Positions 10,857-20,197 of a DNA stretch of 64,000 nt are shown here, one piece after another. The translations under genes and the position numbers were made by a program. The DNA comes from Flagellimonas sp. S3867 (GTDB lineage: Bacteria > Bacteroidota > Bacteroidia > Flavobacteriales > Flavobacteriaceae), in contig NZ_JACVMN010000002.1 of NCBI RefSeq assembly GCF_014698935.1, positions 558,001 through 622,000 on the forward strand. Direction: 5' to 3'. How positions within the stretch are numbered: position 1 is the stretch's first letter; each line of letters opens with the position of its first letter. Under the pieces are notes generated by a model. The model was not told where the DNA came from. It saw only the letters and a list, made by a program, of their open reading frames with translations, and made no database searches.

Positions 10857-11519
10857 ATGCTACTACAATTAAATAATATTTTCAAATGGGTTAACTCGGG
10901 TGGCCAACGTATTTTTTTACTGAAAGATATTTCCTTAACCGTTGAGGAAGGAGAATTTATCTCCGTTATGGGACCTTCGGGTTCTGGAAAATCTACGCTG
11001 CTAAATGTAATAGGAATGCTGGATGGGTTTGATGAAGGAGAATATCATTTTTTGGATGAATCTGTCCATTCAATTAAGGAGAAACATAGAGCAAATTTGT
11101 ATAAAGAATATATAGGTTTTGTGTTTCAATCGTATCATTTATTGGATGAACTTACTGTAAAGGAAAATCTGGAAATGCCCTTGCTCTATAAAAAATTTAA
11201 GGGGTCTGAAAGAAAAGCTATGGTCGCAGATATGCTCGACAGATTCAATATAGTGGGGAAAAAGGATCTCTTCCCAGCTCAACTAAGTGGAGGACAACAG
11301 CAACTTGTTGGTATCGCTAGGGCTTTGATTTCCAACCCCAAGTTAATTTTGGCCGATGAACCTACGGGAAATTTAAATTCGGCTCAGGGTGAAGAAATTA
11401 TGGGCTTGTTTAAACAGCTTAACGATGAAGGTGTGACCATTATTCAAGTAACACATTCCGAAAAAAATGCTTCGCACGGTTCTAGAATTATCAATCTATT
11501 GGATGGAAGAATGATTTAG
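10857..11519 (+). CDS. ABC transporter ATPase, LolD/MacB family
   Basis: The nucleotide-binding subunit, 220 residues from the ATG at 10857 (MLLQLNNIFKWVN). An earlier in-frame ATG at 10836 adds only MLLNTKI. Walker A is GPSGSGKST near residue 38, the signature is LSGGQQQ near 142, Walker B with catalytic Glu is LILADEPTGN near 161, and the H-loop is VTHSE near 198. The length is typical of LolD/MacB-type ATPases. It directly follows five permeases on the same strand and is the only ATPase visible for them. Its stop codon overlaps by three bases the stop of the convergent oxidoreductase gene. Confidence 0.93.
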   Translation: MLLQLNNIFKWVNSGGQRIFLLKDISLTVEEGEFISVMGPSGSGKSTLLNVIGMLDGFDEGEYHFLDESVHSIKEKHRANLYKEYIGFVFQSYHLLDELTVKENLEMPLLYKKFKGSERKAMVADMLDRFNIVGKKDLFPAQLSGGQQQLVGIARALISNPKLILADEPTGNLNSAQGEEIMGLFKQLNDEGVTIIQVTHSEKNASHGSRIINLLDGRMI

Positions 11520-12634
11520 TCTGCTAGTTCTGCCAGTTCTTTACCTATTAAACTGCCCAAGGCAACACCCATACCCCCCAATCGAACTCCACAATACACA
11601 TTGTTGGAAACCGGTTTAACAATGGGTGTTTTTTGGTGGCCAACACCCATGATTCCGCTCCATCGATGGTCTATTTCAACCTGTTGGTTTGGTAAAATTA
11701 CGGTTTCAAGTAGCTGTTCCAGTTTGTTTTGGACAATTGATGTGCGACCAAATTTTGTGGTTTCCTCGGCTTTAAAATCAAGGTTTCGACCGCCACCAAA
11801 CAAAATACGATCATCAATATTTCGGAAATAGTAGTAACCTTCATCGAGATGGAAAGTGCCTTTTATTTTCAGATTTTTTATGGGTTTGGTCACTAACACT
11901 TGAGCTCTTGCGGGAAGAACCGTTTCTTTTTTAAGCAATTTTGAAGCAAATCCGTTGGTGGCCACAAATGCTTTTTTACTCTTAAAGGAAAAAGCATCAG
12001 TTTGAATGGATACGCTGCCGTTTGAATCATTAAACTCTATTACCTCAACTGTATTTAAGATACGAACACCCTGTTTTAGTGCTTTCTGAAGCAGAGCATC
12101 CATGAGCATACCCGTGTTAAGCTGACCTTCAAGCGTATGGGTTATATAATTGTCAAAGATATTTTCAAAGCCAAAGCTATTCGCTGTTTTTTGAAATGGA
12201 TTTTCTCCAAAGATTGGAGTCAACATTTGATTAAGCCTATCTATTCCATTAAGACAGCGCTCATACAATTCTCTATTGCTTATAAGAAAAAGTTCATGTC
12301 CGCCATACTGTTCAAAACCTATAGATTTATCGCCTAGAAGTTGGCGCGAAAGTTGAATTCCGTTCCACCGTTTTCTCACAAGCTCAAACACCTCTTCCTC
12401 CGTATGATCTTCAAGATCTGACAATAACTCTGAAATACTTCCAAAACAAGCAAATCCAGCATTTTTAGTGCTGGCACCTTGGGGTAACACGCCTTTTTCG
12501 AGTACCAAAACTTTGCTTTTGGGGTACTTTTCCTTTAGCTGTAAAGCGCAGTTTAGGCCAACAATACCGCTTCCAACAACAGTAAAGTCCACATCGGACA
12601 ACCAAGTCTTGTATTCCCAATAGCTTAGTTCCAT
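11516..12634 (-). CDS. FAD-dependent oxidoreductase, DAO (amine oxidase) family
   Basis: A 372-residue soluble protein with an N-terminal Rossmann dinucleotide motif VVGSGIVGLNCA (about residues 19-30), the LEKG acidic end of beta-2, and the DAO-family pattern STKNAGFACFGS following it. A C-terminal RLGGMGVALGSLIG completes the FAD site. Family members oxidise amino acids or other amines using FAD. The substrate is not predictable here. It is a single gene, convergent with the ABC ATPase (three-base overlap at the stops), and it starts just downstream of the accC terminator. Confidence 0.85.
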   Translation of the reverse strand: MELSYWEYKTWLSDVDFTVVGSGIVGLNCALQLKEKYPKSKVLVLEKGVLPQGASTKNAGFACFGSISELLSDLEDHTEEEVFELVRKRWNGIQLSRQLLGDKSIGFEQYGGHELFLISNRELYERCLNGIDRLNQMLTPIFGENPFQKTANSFGFENIFDNYITHTLEGQLNTGMLMDALLQKALKQGVRILNTVEVIEFNDSNGSVSIQTDAFSFKSKKAFVATNGFASKLLKKETVLPARAQVLVTKPIKNLKIKGTFHLDEGYYYFRNIDDRILFGGGRNLDFKAEETTKFGRTSIVQNKLEQLLETVILPNQQVEIDHRWSGIMGVGHQKTPIVKPVSNNVYCGVRLGGMGVALGSLIGKELAELAD

Positions 12635-12642
12635 AAAACAAA

Positions 12643-12664
12643 AACCCCGACTTTCATCGGGGTT
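12643..12664 (-). terminator. Rho-independent terminator after accC
   Basis: An 8-bp perfect stem (AACCCCGA / TCGGGGTT, loop of 6) lies just after the accC stop. Read on the minus strand it is followed by a T-rich run. It closes the accB-accC transcript and sits immediately upstream of the oxidoreductase start. Confidence 0.85.
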
Positions 12665-12667
12665 AAT

Positions 12668-14020
12668 TTAATCTTGGTATTTTGGATCTATTTCAAAATC
12701 TTCCATAAACTTGGTGGTATAATTTCCAGCTAAATAGTCTGGATGTTCCATTAATTGTCTATGAAATGGTATCGTTGTTTTTACCCCTTCTATCACGAAT
12801 TCGTCCAAGGCTCTTCGCATTTTGTTGATGGCCTCTTCCCTTGTTTGGGCAGTGGTGATCAACTTGGCAATCATAGAATCATAGTTCGGTGGAATTTTGT
12901 ACCCGCTATAAACGTGCGTATCCAAACGAATTCCATGTCCTCCAGGAGTATGAAGCGTTGTAATGACACCCGGCGAGGGTCTAAAGTCGTTGTAAGGGTC
13001 CTCCGCATTGATTCTACACTCAATGGAATGCAGCTTGGGGAAATAATTTTTTCCTGAAATTGGAACTCCAGCCGCTACCAAAATCTGCTCACGAATCAAA
13101 TCGTAATCAACAACTTGTTCGGTAATGGGGTGCTCAACCTGAATACGGGTGTTCATCTCCATGAAATAGAAATTTCGGTGTTTGTCCACCAAAAATTCCA
13201 CGGTTCCCGCTCCTTCATACTTAATGAATTCTGCTGCCTTTACTGCTGCTTTTCCCATTTCTTCACGCAACTTGTCGGTCATAAATGGGGAAGGTGTTTC
13301 TTCCGTTAGCTTTTGGTGTCTACGCTGAACGGAACAGTCTCTTTCTGATAAGTGGCAAGCCTTTCCATATTGATCTCCAACAATTTGGATTTCAATATGA
13401 CGGGGCTCCTCAATCAATTTTTCCATGTACATTCCGCCATTTCCAAAAGCAGCGGTCGCTTCTTGTACCGCACTTTCATAATGGCCTTCCATTTCATCTT
13501 CTGACCAAACCGCACGCATGCCTTTTCCCCCGCCTCCTGCGGTAGCCTTGATCATAACAGGATAACCCATTTTCTTGGCTATTTTCTTTGCTTCTGCTAC
13601 ATCTTTGAGCAAACCTTCTGATCCAGGGATGGTAGGTACTCCAGCTTTTTTCATGGTTTCCTTGGCCGTGGCCTTATCTCCCATTCTGTCAATCTGCTCA
13701 CCAGAGGCACCTATAAACTTGATATCGTGTTCTTTACAAATCTTAGAAAACTTGGAGTTTTCTGAAAGAAATCCATATCCGGGGTGAATGCCGTCAGCAT
13801 TTGTGATTTCTGCCGCGGCAATAATATTTGGTATTTTCAAATAGGATTCATGACTTGGTGCGGGTCCAATGCATACTGCTTCGTCTGCAAAACGGACATG
13901 AAGACTTTCTTCATCGGCTTTGGAATACACAGCCACGGTTTTGATACCCATTTCTTTACAGGTCCGAATGATTCGAAGTGCAATCTCTCCCCTATTTGCA
14001 ATCAATATTTTTTTAAACAT
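12668..14020 (-). CDS. accC: Acetyl-CoA carboxylase, biotin carboxylase subunit
   Basis: ATP-dependent carboxylation of the biotin on BCCP, first half-reaction of acetyl-CoA carboxylase in fatty acid synthesis (cytoplasm). The 450 residues match the usual AccC length. The N-terminal [20 protein letters not shown], the ATP-grasp glycine-rich loop [11 protein letters not shown] near residue 160, the [12 protein letters not shown] segment near 232, and [14 protein letters not shown] near 290 (metal and catalytic residues) are all present. It follows accB by 89 bp on the same strand and ends at a strong terminator. Confidence 0.98.
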   Translation of the reverse strand: MFKKILIANRGEIALRIIRTCKEMGIKTVAVYSKADEESLHVRFADEAVCIGPAPSHESYLKIPNIIAAAEITNADGIHPGYGFLSENSKFSKICKEHDIKFIGASGEQIDRMGDKATAKETMKKAGVPTIPGSEGLLKDVAEAKKIAKKMGYPVMIKATAGGGGKGMRAVWSEDEMEGHYESAVQEATAAFGNGGMYMEKLIEEPRHIEIQIVGDQYGKACHLSERDCSVQRRHQKLTEETPSPFMTDKLREEMGKAAVKAAEFIKYEGAGTVEFLVDKHRNFYFMEMNTRIQVEHPITEQVVDYDLIREQILVAAGVPISGKNYFPKLHSIECRINAEDPYNDFRPSPGVITTLHTPGGHGIRLDTHVYSGYKIPPNYDSMIAKLITTAQTREEAINKMRRALDEFVIEGVKTTIPFHRQLMEHPDYLAGNYTTKFMEDFEIDPKYQD

Positions 14021-14071
14021 GCTTTTAGTTTAAGAGTTTATGGTTTAGTAATTTATCGTTTAAAAAACTTC

Positions 14072-14104
14072 TTCTAAACTTTAGACATTCTAAACTTCTA
14101 AACT
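14072..14104. repeat. Short direct repeat in the accB-accC spacer
   Basis: TTCTAAACT occurs three times, at 14072, 14088 and 14096, in the 89-bp AT-rich spacer. It may be simple slippage; no function is evident. Confidence 0.5.
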
Positions 14105-14109
14105 TAAAA

Positions 14110-14604
14110 TTAAGATGGGTCTACCAAAAACAAGGGTTGGTCAAATTCTACCGGAGAGGAGTCATCAACCAATACCTTTACGATTTTACCAGCAACCTCG
14201 GATTCAATATCATTGAAAAGTTTCATTGCCTCAATTACGCAAAGGACATCTCCAGGATTTATGGTACTTCCCACCTCAACAAATACCGGTTTATCCGGAG
14301 AAGGTTTTCTGTAGAAGGTTCCTATTATTGGGGATTTAATGGTAATATATTTTGAGTCGTCTGCTGTACTTGCAGAACTTTCTTCTTTGCCTGGAGCTGC
14401 TGATTCAACAGCTGCAGGGGCCTGGGCAACCGGAACTGCTGGTGCTTGCGCCATAGGAATTTGTTGTACAATGGTAGTTTCTGGTGTTGAGGGTGCACTT
14501 CCGGTGCGTATCGTTATTTTAATGTCCTCCATTTCCAGCTTTACCTCGCTAGCGCCAGATTTGGCGACAAACTTGATCAAACTTTGAATTTCCTTAATGT
14601 CCAT
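14110..14604 (-). CDS. accB: Acetyl-CoA carboxylase, biotin carboxyl carrier protein
   Basis: Carries the biotin that shuttles carboxyl groups between AccC and the carboxyltransferase. It has 164 residues: an N-terminal helix (about 1-35), an Ala/Pro-rich linker (about 38-80) and a C-terminal biotinyl domain. The biotin attachment motif is EAMKL with Lys128; the thumb-type segment SPIIGTFYRKPSPD precedes it. It lies between fabH (30 bp from its stop) and accC, so it is almost certainly co-transcribed with both. Confidence 0.98.
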   Translation of the reverse strand: MDIKEIQSLIKFVAKSGASEVKLEMEDIKITIRTGSAPSTPETTIVQQIPMAQAPAVPVAQAPAAVESAAPGKEESSASTADDSKYITIKSPIIGTFYRKPSPDKPVFVEVGSTINPGDVLCVIEAMKLFNDIESEVAGKIVKVLVDDSSPVEFDQPLFLVDPS

Positions 14605-14634
14605 GGAATATGATTTAGTCAGTTAGTTGTTAAT

Positions 14635-15630
14635 TTAAGAATTATATGCCCATTTTAAATAAATGGACCCCCAGGTAAAGCCTCCTCCAAAAGCTGCAAA
14701 AATAAGATTGTCACCTTTATTCAATTGCTTTTCATAATCGTTGAGCAATAATGGTAAGGTCGCCGAGGTGGTGTTTCCGTATTTGTGAATATTCATCATC
14801 ACTTTGTCATTGTCCAGACCCATTCTTCTGGCCGTAGCATCGATAATTCGTTTGTTTGCTTGGTGAGGCACCAACCAATGTACATCTTCATGGGTCAAGC
14901 CATTGCGTTCCATGATCAAAGCAGAAACATCTGCCATGTTGGATACCGCAAACTTGAACACGGATTTTCCATCTTGAAACACAAAGTGTTGCTTATTTTT
15001 TACTGTTTCTTCAGATGCTGGTAAAATGGAACCTCCGGCCTCAATTTTCAAAAACTGGCGGCCAACACCATCTGTTCTTAAGTGCTCATCTTGGAGCCCT
15101 AATCCTTCTTCATTCGGTTCAAAAAGAACAGCGCCTGCTCCGTCTCCAAAAATGATGCAGGTAGTCCGATCGGTATAATCAATTATGGAAGACATCTTAT
15201 CAGCGCCAATCAACAGCACTTTTTTATATCTCCCCGATTCAATATAACTGGAAGCGGTAGACATTCCATATAAAAAACTTGAACATGCTGCTTGCAGATC
15301 ATATGAAAATGCGTTGACAGCGCCAATCTCCGAAGCAACAAAAGCTGCGGTGGCGGCAACAGGTAGGTCTGGCGTGGCCGTAGCCACCAAAACCAAATCA
15401 ATTTCGGCTGGATCTACCCCTCTTTTCTGTATTAAATCTTCTGCGGCTTTAATGGCCAAATATGAAGTTCCTTTGTTTTCTCCCTTAAGAATCCTACGCT
15501 CTTTTATTCCTGTTCTTGTAGTGATCCATTCGTCATTGGTGTCCACCATAGTCTCCAACACTTTGTTGGATAAAACGAAGTCGGGAACATAACCTCCCAC
15601 AGCTGTAATGGCTGCTGTTGTTTTTTTCAT
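14635..15630 (-). CDS. fabH: 3-oxoacyl-[ACP] synthase III
   Basis: Condenses an acyl-CoA starter with malonyl-ACP to begin fatty acid synthesis. I choose the ATG at 15630 (MKKTTAAITAVGGYVPD, 331 residues), which gives the normal KAS III length; an upstream ATG at 15672 adds 14 residues without family character. The catalytic Cys116 lies in QAACSSFLYG. The His is in WLVPHQANKRI and the Asn in HKYGNTTSATLP. It lies downstream of rpmF across a terminator hairpin, and upstream of accB-accC. Confidence 0.96.
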   Translation of the reverse strand: MKKTTAAITAVGGYVPDFVLSNKVLETMVDTNDEWITTRTGIKERRILKGENKGTSYLAIKAAEDLIQKRGVDPAEIDLVLVATATPDLPVAATAAFVASEIGAVNAFSYDLQAACSSFLYGMSTASSYIESGRYKKVLLIGADKMSSIIDYTDRTTCIIFGDGAGAVLFEPNEEGLGLQDEHLRTDGVGRQFLKIEAGGSILPASEETVKNKQHFVFQDGKSVFKFAVSNMADVSALIMERNGLTHEDVHWLVPHQANKRIIDATARRMGLDNDKVMMNIHKYGNTTSATLPLLLNDYEKQLNKGDNLIFAAFGGGFTWGSIYLKWAYNS

Positions 15631-15753
15631 ATTAGTGTCTTTTTTTGTCAAAAACGCCCTTATTTGACGCAAAAGCGGTGAAAATTAGTCATTTTATATG
15701 ACTTCTGACCAAAAATTGGCTTGTTTTTGAAATTCACCTGATTCCATAAAAAA

Positions 15754-15779
15754 ACTCCCGTTGGTTAAAAAACGGGAGT
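15754..15779 (-). terminator. Terminator between rpmF and fabH
   Basis: Inverted repeat ACTCCCGTT / AACGGGAGT with an 8-base loop. On the minus strand it is followed by a run of seven T. It ends or attenuates the yceD-rpmF transcript before fabH. Confidence 0.85.
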
Positions 15780-15805
15780 CAATATATTATTTAAAGTGTA
15801 TTAAA

Positions 15806-16006
15806 CTAGGCAGCAGTTTCTTCCTCTGTCTTGTCAATCAAAACTTGTCCTCTGTAGTACAGTTTTCCTTCATGCCAATGCGCTCTGTGGAACAGGTGCA
15901 TTTCTCCTGTTACAGAATCTTTGGCAATGGTGGGTGCTGTTGCCTTGTAGTGGGTTCTTCTTTTGTCCCTTCTGGTTTTAGATATTTTTCTTTTAGGATG
16001 TGCCAT
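15806..16006 (-). CDS. rpmF: 50S ribosomal protein L32
   Basis: A 66-residue basic protein beginning [19 protein letters not shown], the universal L32 start. The remainder fits the Bacteroidota form, with [11 protein letters not shown] and no four-cysteine zinc ribbon. It lies 7 bp after yceD on the same strand, the arrangement found across bacteria, and is followed by a terminator. Confidence 0.98.
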   Translation of the reverse strand: MAHPKRKISKTRRDKRRTHYKATAPTIAKDSVTGEMHLFHRAHWHEGKLYYRGQVLIDKTEEETAA

Positions 16007-16013
16007 TATAAAC

Positions 16014-16544
16014 CTATTTGTCCGTTAGTAACTTTTTTAAATCGTCCCATCTGGGATCTGTGCCTTCTGTTTGTTCTTTGCTTTCTTTTGGCTGTAATTC
16101 TTCCAGCTTTTCCAAGATTTCTGATTTCAACGTTCCGTCCAACACCCCGGGGTGCACTCTTTTCTGAGGGACGGAAAGTACCAACATTTCATAAATGTAC
16201 TGTGCAATGTTTATTTGGTACTCGCTATGGGGAATGATTAAAATTTCATCATTCTCATCATTGTACTCTTCCCCAAACTTAACGACAAGATGCAGTTTCG
16301 CGCTAACAGGCTGATCAAAAGGTTCACCTGTCAAGTCACAATCTACATTAACCGTTCCGCTAGCTTCAATATCCAACTCCATCATATTGTTTAATTTTTC
16401 CAATATGGTGGTGGCATTTATTGAAGTAGCATTAAATTCTTGGTATTCAAAAGATTCAAAGAACGTATTGTCTACTTGATACTCAAACTTGTGCTTCCCC
16501 AATTTTAGTCCCGTAAACGGAATAAAAAAATTCTTCAGCTTCAT
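16014..16544 (-). CDS. YceD/DUF177 family protein
   Basis: A 176-residue protein from the start at 16544 ([18 protein letters not shown]). An adjacent in-frame ATG at 16547 is equally possible, while one at 16592 would overlap the predicted -7 box and is unlikely. DUF177 features are the central [12 protein letters not shown] segment and the acidic loop with [10 protein letters not shown]. Members of the YceD family are linked to 23S rRNA accumulation and ribosome assembly in other bacteria and plastids. Its place directly upstream of rpmF supports the call. Confidence 0.93.
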   Translation of the reverse strand: MKLKNFFIPFTGLKLGKHKFEYQVDNTFFESFEYQEFNATSINATTILEKLNNMMELDIEASGTVNVDCDLTGEPFDQPVSAKLHLVVKFGEEYNDENDEILIIPHSEYQINIAQYIYEMLVLSVPQKRVHPGVLDGTLKSEILEKLEELQPKESKEQTEGTDPRWDDLKKLLTDK

Positions 16545-16589
16545 CATTTCTACACTTAAGGTTTGTGTACCAGCCTCTAAAGGCGCGGG

Positions 16590-16597
16590 CAAAGATA
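16590..16597 (-). promoter_or_regulatory. Predicted -7 box of the yceD-rpmF promoter
   Basis: On the minus strand the bases read TATCTTTG, a perfect match to the Bacteroidota TAnnTTTG -7 box. A weak TTGG-like -33 region lies about 20 bp upstream. Transcription would begin about 40 bases before the chosen yceD start. Confidence 0.55.
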
Positions 16598-16649
16598 CTA
16601 CTTATTTAGAAAACTCCAATTCAATTTCAATAAATCTAAACTCCACTCT

Positions 16650-17708
16650 CTAACTTTTAACTTGCTTTTTTATCTTTTGCTTTTGCAATGGATTTTTATT
16701 CAGATCAGTATAATCCTCCCTGTTCCTAAAAATCTGTATTGCCGCAAATACCGCTTCCTTGAACGAGCCCATATCTGCTTGGCCTTTTCCTGCAATTTCA
16801 TATGCAGTTCCATGATCGGGAGAGGTGCGAACCTTATCTAGTCCAGCGGTATAATTCACTCCTTTTCCAAAGGAAAGTGTTTTGAACGGAATAAGGCCTT
16901 GGTCATGGTATGCTGCTAGAATGGCATCAAAATTCTGATGGGAATTGGAGCCGAAAAAACTGTCAGCAGAATATGGGCCATAGGCCAAAATACCATTGTT
17001 GAACAATTCTTGTATGGCTGGCTTTAGAATTTTATCATCTTCTTCCCCAATAGTGCCATTATCCCCGCTGTGGGGATTTATGCCCAGCAGTGCAATTTTT
17101 GGTCGTCGGATGCCGAAATCCATTTTTAAGGAATTTTCCATGGTCTCGACTTTGTCTCGGATTAGTTTTGGGGTTATTGCCTCGGCTACATCTTTAACCG
17201 CGATGTGATCTGTAAGCAAGCCGACTCTTAAACTACCGGCAACCATGAACATAAGGCTTTCACCCTTTAACTCTTGGGCAAGAAAATCGGTATGCCCAGG
17301 GAAATTAAAGTCCTCTGATTGGATATTATTTTTATTGATGGGGGCTGTTACCAAGATATCAATCTTGTTGTTCTTTAACGCAGTGACTGCTGCACGTAGC
17401 GATTCAATGGCATATTTCCCTCCTTCTTCTGTGGCCTGGCCATATTCTATCTTTGGGGCGTCTTTCCAAACATTTATAACATTGATTTTTCCATCAATGG
17501 CTTGGGATGCGTCTCGGACACCGTTGAATGAAATGTTTATCCCCAAATCCGATTTTTGTTGCGATATGGTCTTGTTGGATGCAAAAATTACAGGAGTGCA
17601 AAAATCCAACATCCTCGTGTCCTCAAAAGTTTTTAATGCCACCTCGCATCCAATTCCATTGAGATCACCAATGGAGATTCCCAGTTTAATTTTTCCTTTT
17701 TCCTTCAT
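16650..17708 (-). CDS. pdxA: 4-hydroxythreonine-4-phosphate dehydrogenase
   Basis: NAD-dependent oxidation of 4-phosphohydroxy-L-threonine in DXP-dependent pyridoxal phosphate synthesis. At 352 residues it has the family length. The metal-binding histidines are visible in FPGHTDFLA, AAYHDQGLIPFK and TSPDHGTAYEIAG; the N-terminal GISIGDLNGIG and the LGINPHSGDNG motif are typical. It is divergent from ribE across 58 bp and upstream of yceD-rpmF on the same strand. Confidence 0.97.
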   Translation of the reverse strand: MKEKGKIKLGISIGDLNGIGCEVALKTFEDTRMLDFCTPVIFASNKTISQQKSDLGINISFNGVRDASQAIDGKINVINVWKDAPKIEYGQATEEGGKYAIESLRAAVTALKNNKIDILVTAPINKNNIQSEDFNFPGHTDFLAQELKGESLMFMVAGSLRVGLLTDHIAVKDVAEAITPKLIRDKVETMENSLKMDFGIRRPKIALLGINPHSGDNGTIGEEDDKILKPAIQELFNNGILAYGPYSADSFFGSNSHQNFDAILAAYHDQGLIPFKTLSFGKGVNYTAGLDKVRTSPDHGTAYEIAGKGQADMGSFKEAVFAAIQIFRNREDYTDLNKNPLQKQKIKKQVKS

Positions 17709-17741
17709 ATAATCAATGCCGATATGGCTACATTTACACTA

Positions 17742-17749
17742 CAAAACTA
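17742..17749 (-). promoter_or_regulatory. Predicted -7 box of the pdxA promoter
   Basis: TAGTTTTG on the minus strand matches TAnnTTTG, about 35 bases before the pdxA ATG in the pdxA-ribE divergent spacer. No clear -33 box is visible. Confidence 0.4.
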
Positions 17750-17766
17750 CTTAATTAAAAAGATTC

Positions 17767-18354
17767 ATGTTTACAGGTATCATAGAGACATTAGGAAAGG
17801 TGAAGAAGCTTGAAAATGATGGAGGAAATTTGCACTTGACCATAGCTTCTGAAATCACACCCGAATTAAAAATTGACCAAAGTGTTGCCCACAATGGGGT
17901 ATGCCTAACCGTTGTTTCTATGGATGATGATGCTTACACAGTGACCGCCATAGAAGAGACACTTAACAAAACCAATTTGGGTGATTTAGTTGTTGGGGAT
18001 TCCTTAAATCTGGAACGCGCCATGAAACTGGGGGCGCGATTGGATGGGCATATTGTTCAAGGACACGTGGATCAAACCGCAAACTGCATTTCAATTGAGG
18101 AAAAGGATGGTAGCTGGATCTATGGTTTTGCATATGACTCTACCTTAAACAATGTCACCATAGAAAAAGGGTCCATTACTGTGGATGGGGTTAGCTTAAC
18201 TGTTGTCAACTCGAAAAAAGATAGTTTCAGTGTGGCCATTATCCCCTATACCCATGAGCATACCCGGTTTCATTCCTACAAAGTAGGAACTAAAGTAAAC
18301 TTGGAGTTTGATGTAATCGGGAAGTATGTGTCTAGGTTGATAGAAATTAGATAA
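17767..18354 (+). CDS. ribE: Riboflavin synthase, alpha subunit
   Basis: Dismutates two 6,7-dimethyl-8-ribityllumazine molecules to riboflavin. The 195 residues begin with the invariant MFTGIIE and contain two similar lumazine-binding barrels: HNGVCLTVVS (about 43-52) in the first and VDGVSLTVVNS (about 141-151) in the second. GHIVQGHVD lies at the start of the second barrel. It is divergent from pdxA and followed after 35 bp by the HEAT-repeat gene. Confidence 0.97.
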   Translation: MFTGIIETLGKVKKLENDGGNLHLTIASEITPELKIDQSVAHNGVCLTVVSMDDDAYTVTAIEETLNKTNLGDLVVGDSLNLERAMKLGARLDGHIVQGHVDQTANCISIEEKDGSWIYGFAYDSTLNNVTIEKGSITVDGVSLTVVNSKKDSFSVAIIPYTHEHTRFHSYKVGTKVNLEFDVIGKYVSRLIEIR

Positions 18355-18389
18355 TAGTTAATAATCATCAAAGAAACTTGAAATTGACA

Positions 18390-19013
18390 ATGAGTGTTAT
18401 TGATAAATTGGCATCTTCCCTTGAACGAAGAGATGAAGCGCCCAATCAGAAGTTGGCCAAGGAAATTGTATTGTCACAAGACCAGGAAGCAATCAACGTA
18501 TTGATTGAAAATCTTTCCAGTAAAAAAGCCATTCAAAATGATTGTATCAAAGTGCTTTATGAAATAGGTGAACAGGCACCCAACCTTATTTCTAACTATA
18601 TCAATGAGTTTATTGCTCTATTATCCAGCAAAAACAATAGACTGCAATGGGGAGCCATGACAGCACTTGGAACAATTGCACGGGAACGACCAAAAGAAAT
18701 TTATACCTCGCTCCCTACCATTCTTTCAGCAGCGGACAAAGGTTCTGTTATCACTAAAGATCATGCTATTAATATTTTAATAGCACTTTGTTCCCTAAAA
18801 GATTATGCAGAAAATACTTTTCCTCTGTTGATAGAACAGCTTCTAAAAAGCCCAACAAATCAACTACCAATGTATGCCGAAAGAGCAATACCTATAATTA
18901 ACGACCAGAATAAAACGCGTTTTGTTAAATCGCTCACATCAAGGTTGGGTGATATTGAGAAAGAGACAAAAAGAAAGCGTGTAGAAAAAATAATAAAGAA
19001 ATTTAACAGCTAA
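18390..19013 (+). CDS. HEAT-repeat protein
   Basis: A 207-residue soluble protein from the ATG at 18390 (MSVIDKLASSLERRD); a TTG at 18378 would add only four residues. It is made of helical pairs of HEAT character: repeated blocks of an interacting helix followed by a capping helix, for example QWGAMTALGTIARERP and KDHAINILIALCSLK. There are no catalytic motifs and no signal peptide. HEAT repeats mediate protein-protein contacts, so an adaptor role is the most that can be inferred. It may be co-transcribed with ribE. Confidence 0.75.
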   Translation: MSVIDKLASSLERRDEAPNQKLAKEIVLSQDQEAINVLIENLSSKKAIQNDCIKVLYEIGEQAPNLISNYINEFIALLSSKNNRLQWGAMTALGTIARERPKEIYTSLPTILSAADKGSVITKDHAINILIALCSLKDYAENTFPLLIEQLLKSPTNQLPMYAERAIPIINDQNKTRFVKSLTSRLGDIEKETKRKRVEKIIKKFNS

Positions 19014-19102
19014 TAAATTTTCTAGCGCAATCCATTGTTATTACCCCTTCTTGTTCTTGTTGTTAAAAACAAAGTTGTCCAATGTCTCCATGCTACATCA
19101 GA

Positions 19103-20191
19103 TCAGACCTTAATAAAGATCTTCTTTTTATACAACACATAGGCTATTAAGCAATAAAAAGACACCACGCTCAATCCGTAAAGCAATGACGAAAACTCCA
19201 TTGAAATAAAATCATGAACATAGATTTTATTGAAAAGCCATCCATGTAGGGAGGTGTCTCCATCCACCTTTATGGAATAAAATAATTTGGTTATAAAACT
19301 TGAAAGGAAGTACACAACAATAGCATTGGCCCCAGCATAACGGAATATACTTCCGAATTTTATTCCTTTTACATCGGTCAAATAATAAATCAAAGCCAAA
19401 ACCACATTGGCCCACCCAGCTGTAACCAACACAAAACTACTAGTCCATAACGCTTTGTTGATGGGGAAGATAAAATCCCAAAGGTGACCTATGATCAATA
19501 GGGCCCCTCCTAAACCGAATAGGATGGTAGTCTTTTTTTCTTGTTTGGATGTCAATACCAATCCTGTGAAAATCCCCAAAATTGAACTCACAATGGCTGG
19601 AATGGTGCTCAACAATCCCTCCGGGTCATAATCTGGCTTGTAATTGTGAGTGCCAAATACTTGCACATCGAGATAGTTGGCCAAATTATTAGGTGCGCGT
19701 TCAAACGTAGATGCAATGCCTTCCACGGGAACAAAAGCCATAAGCAGCCAATATCCTATCAACAGAAAAACAGTTGTAACAATTAGTTTTTTCCAATCCA
19801 AATTCAAAAAAAGAATCGCTGCAAAAAAGAACACTACGCCTATACGCTGGAGTACGCCTGGAAATCGAATTTGGGCAAACTCTTTTATAAAGGGAAAGCT
19901 AATGGTAAATGCTCCAAGAAAAAGTCCTAGACCAATAAGTTTTAATGCCCTAATGGATATCTTTTTATAGGTTGCTTTGTTTGCTTCTTTATTTTGATAG
20001 GCAAATACAATGGATGTCCCGACTATAAAAAGGAAAAAAGGAAATACCAAATCCGTTGGTGTATAGCCGTGCCATTTTGCGTGCAGCAAGGGTGCATACA
20101 CGTTGGACCAAGTTCCTGGGGTGTTCACCAAAATCATTAAAACTATGGTGGCTCCCCTAAAAATATCGACAGATTGTACCCGTTGTTTCAT
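19103..20191 (-). CDS. NagX-like membrane acyltransferase (heparan-alpha-glucosaminide N-acetyltransferase family)
   Basis: A 362-residue polytopic membrane protein, about ten hydrophobic segments. The N-terminus SVDIFRGATIVLMILVN and the following TPTDLVFPFFLFIVGTSIVF are the signature of the DUF5009/HGSNAT family, whose members acetylate amino sugars across a membrane. The gene lies 6 bp after an SSS symporter gene on the same strand, so sugar uptake and modification are a reasonable joint role. The actual acceptor sugar is unknown. Confidence 0.85.
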   Translation of the reverse strand: MKQRVQSVDIFRGATIVLMILVNTPGTWSNVYAPLLHAKWHGYTPTDLVFPFFLFIVGTSIVFAYQNKEANKATYKKISIRALKLIGLGLFLGAFTISFPFIKEFAQIRFPGVLQRIGVVFFFAAILFLNLDWKKLIVTTVFLLIGYWLLMAFVPVEGIASTFERAPNNLANYLDVQVFGTHNYKPDYDPEGLLSTIPAIVSSILGIFTGLVLTSKQEKKTTILFGLGGALLIIGHLWDFIFPINKALWTSSFVLVTAGWANVVLALIYYLTDVKGIKFGSIFRYAGANAIVVYFLSSFITKLFYSIKVDGDTSLHGWLFNKIYVHDFISMEFSSLLYGLSVVSFYCLIAYVLYKKKIFIKV

Positions 20192-20197
20192 ACTGTG

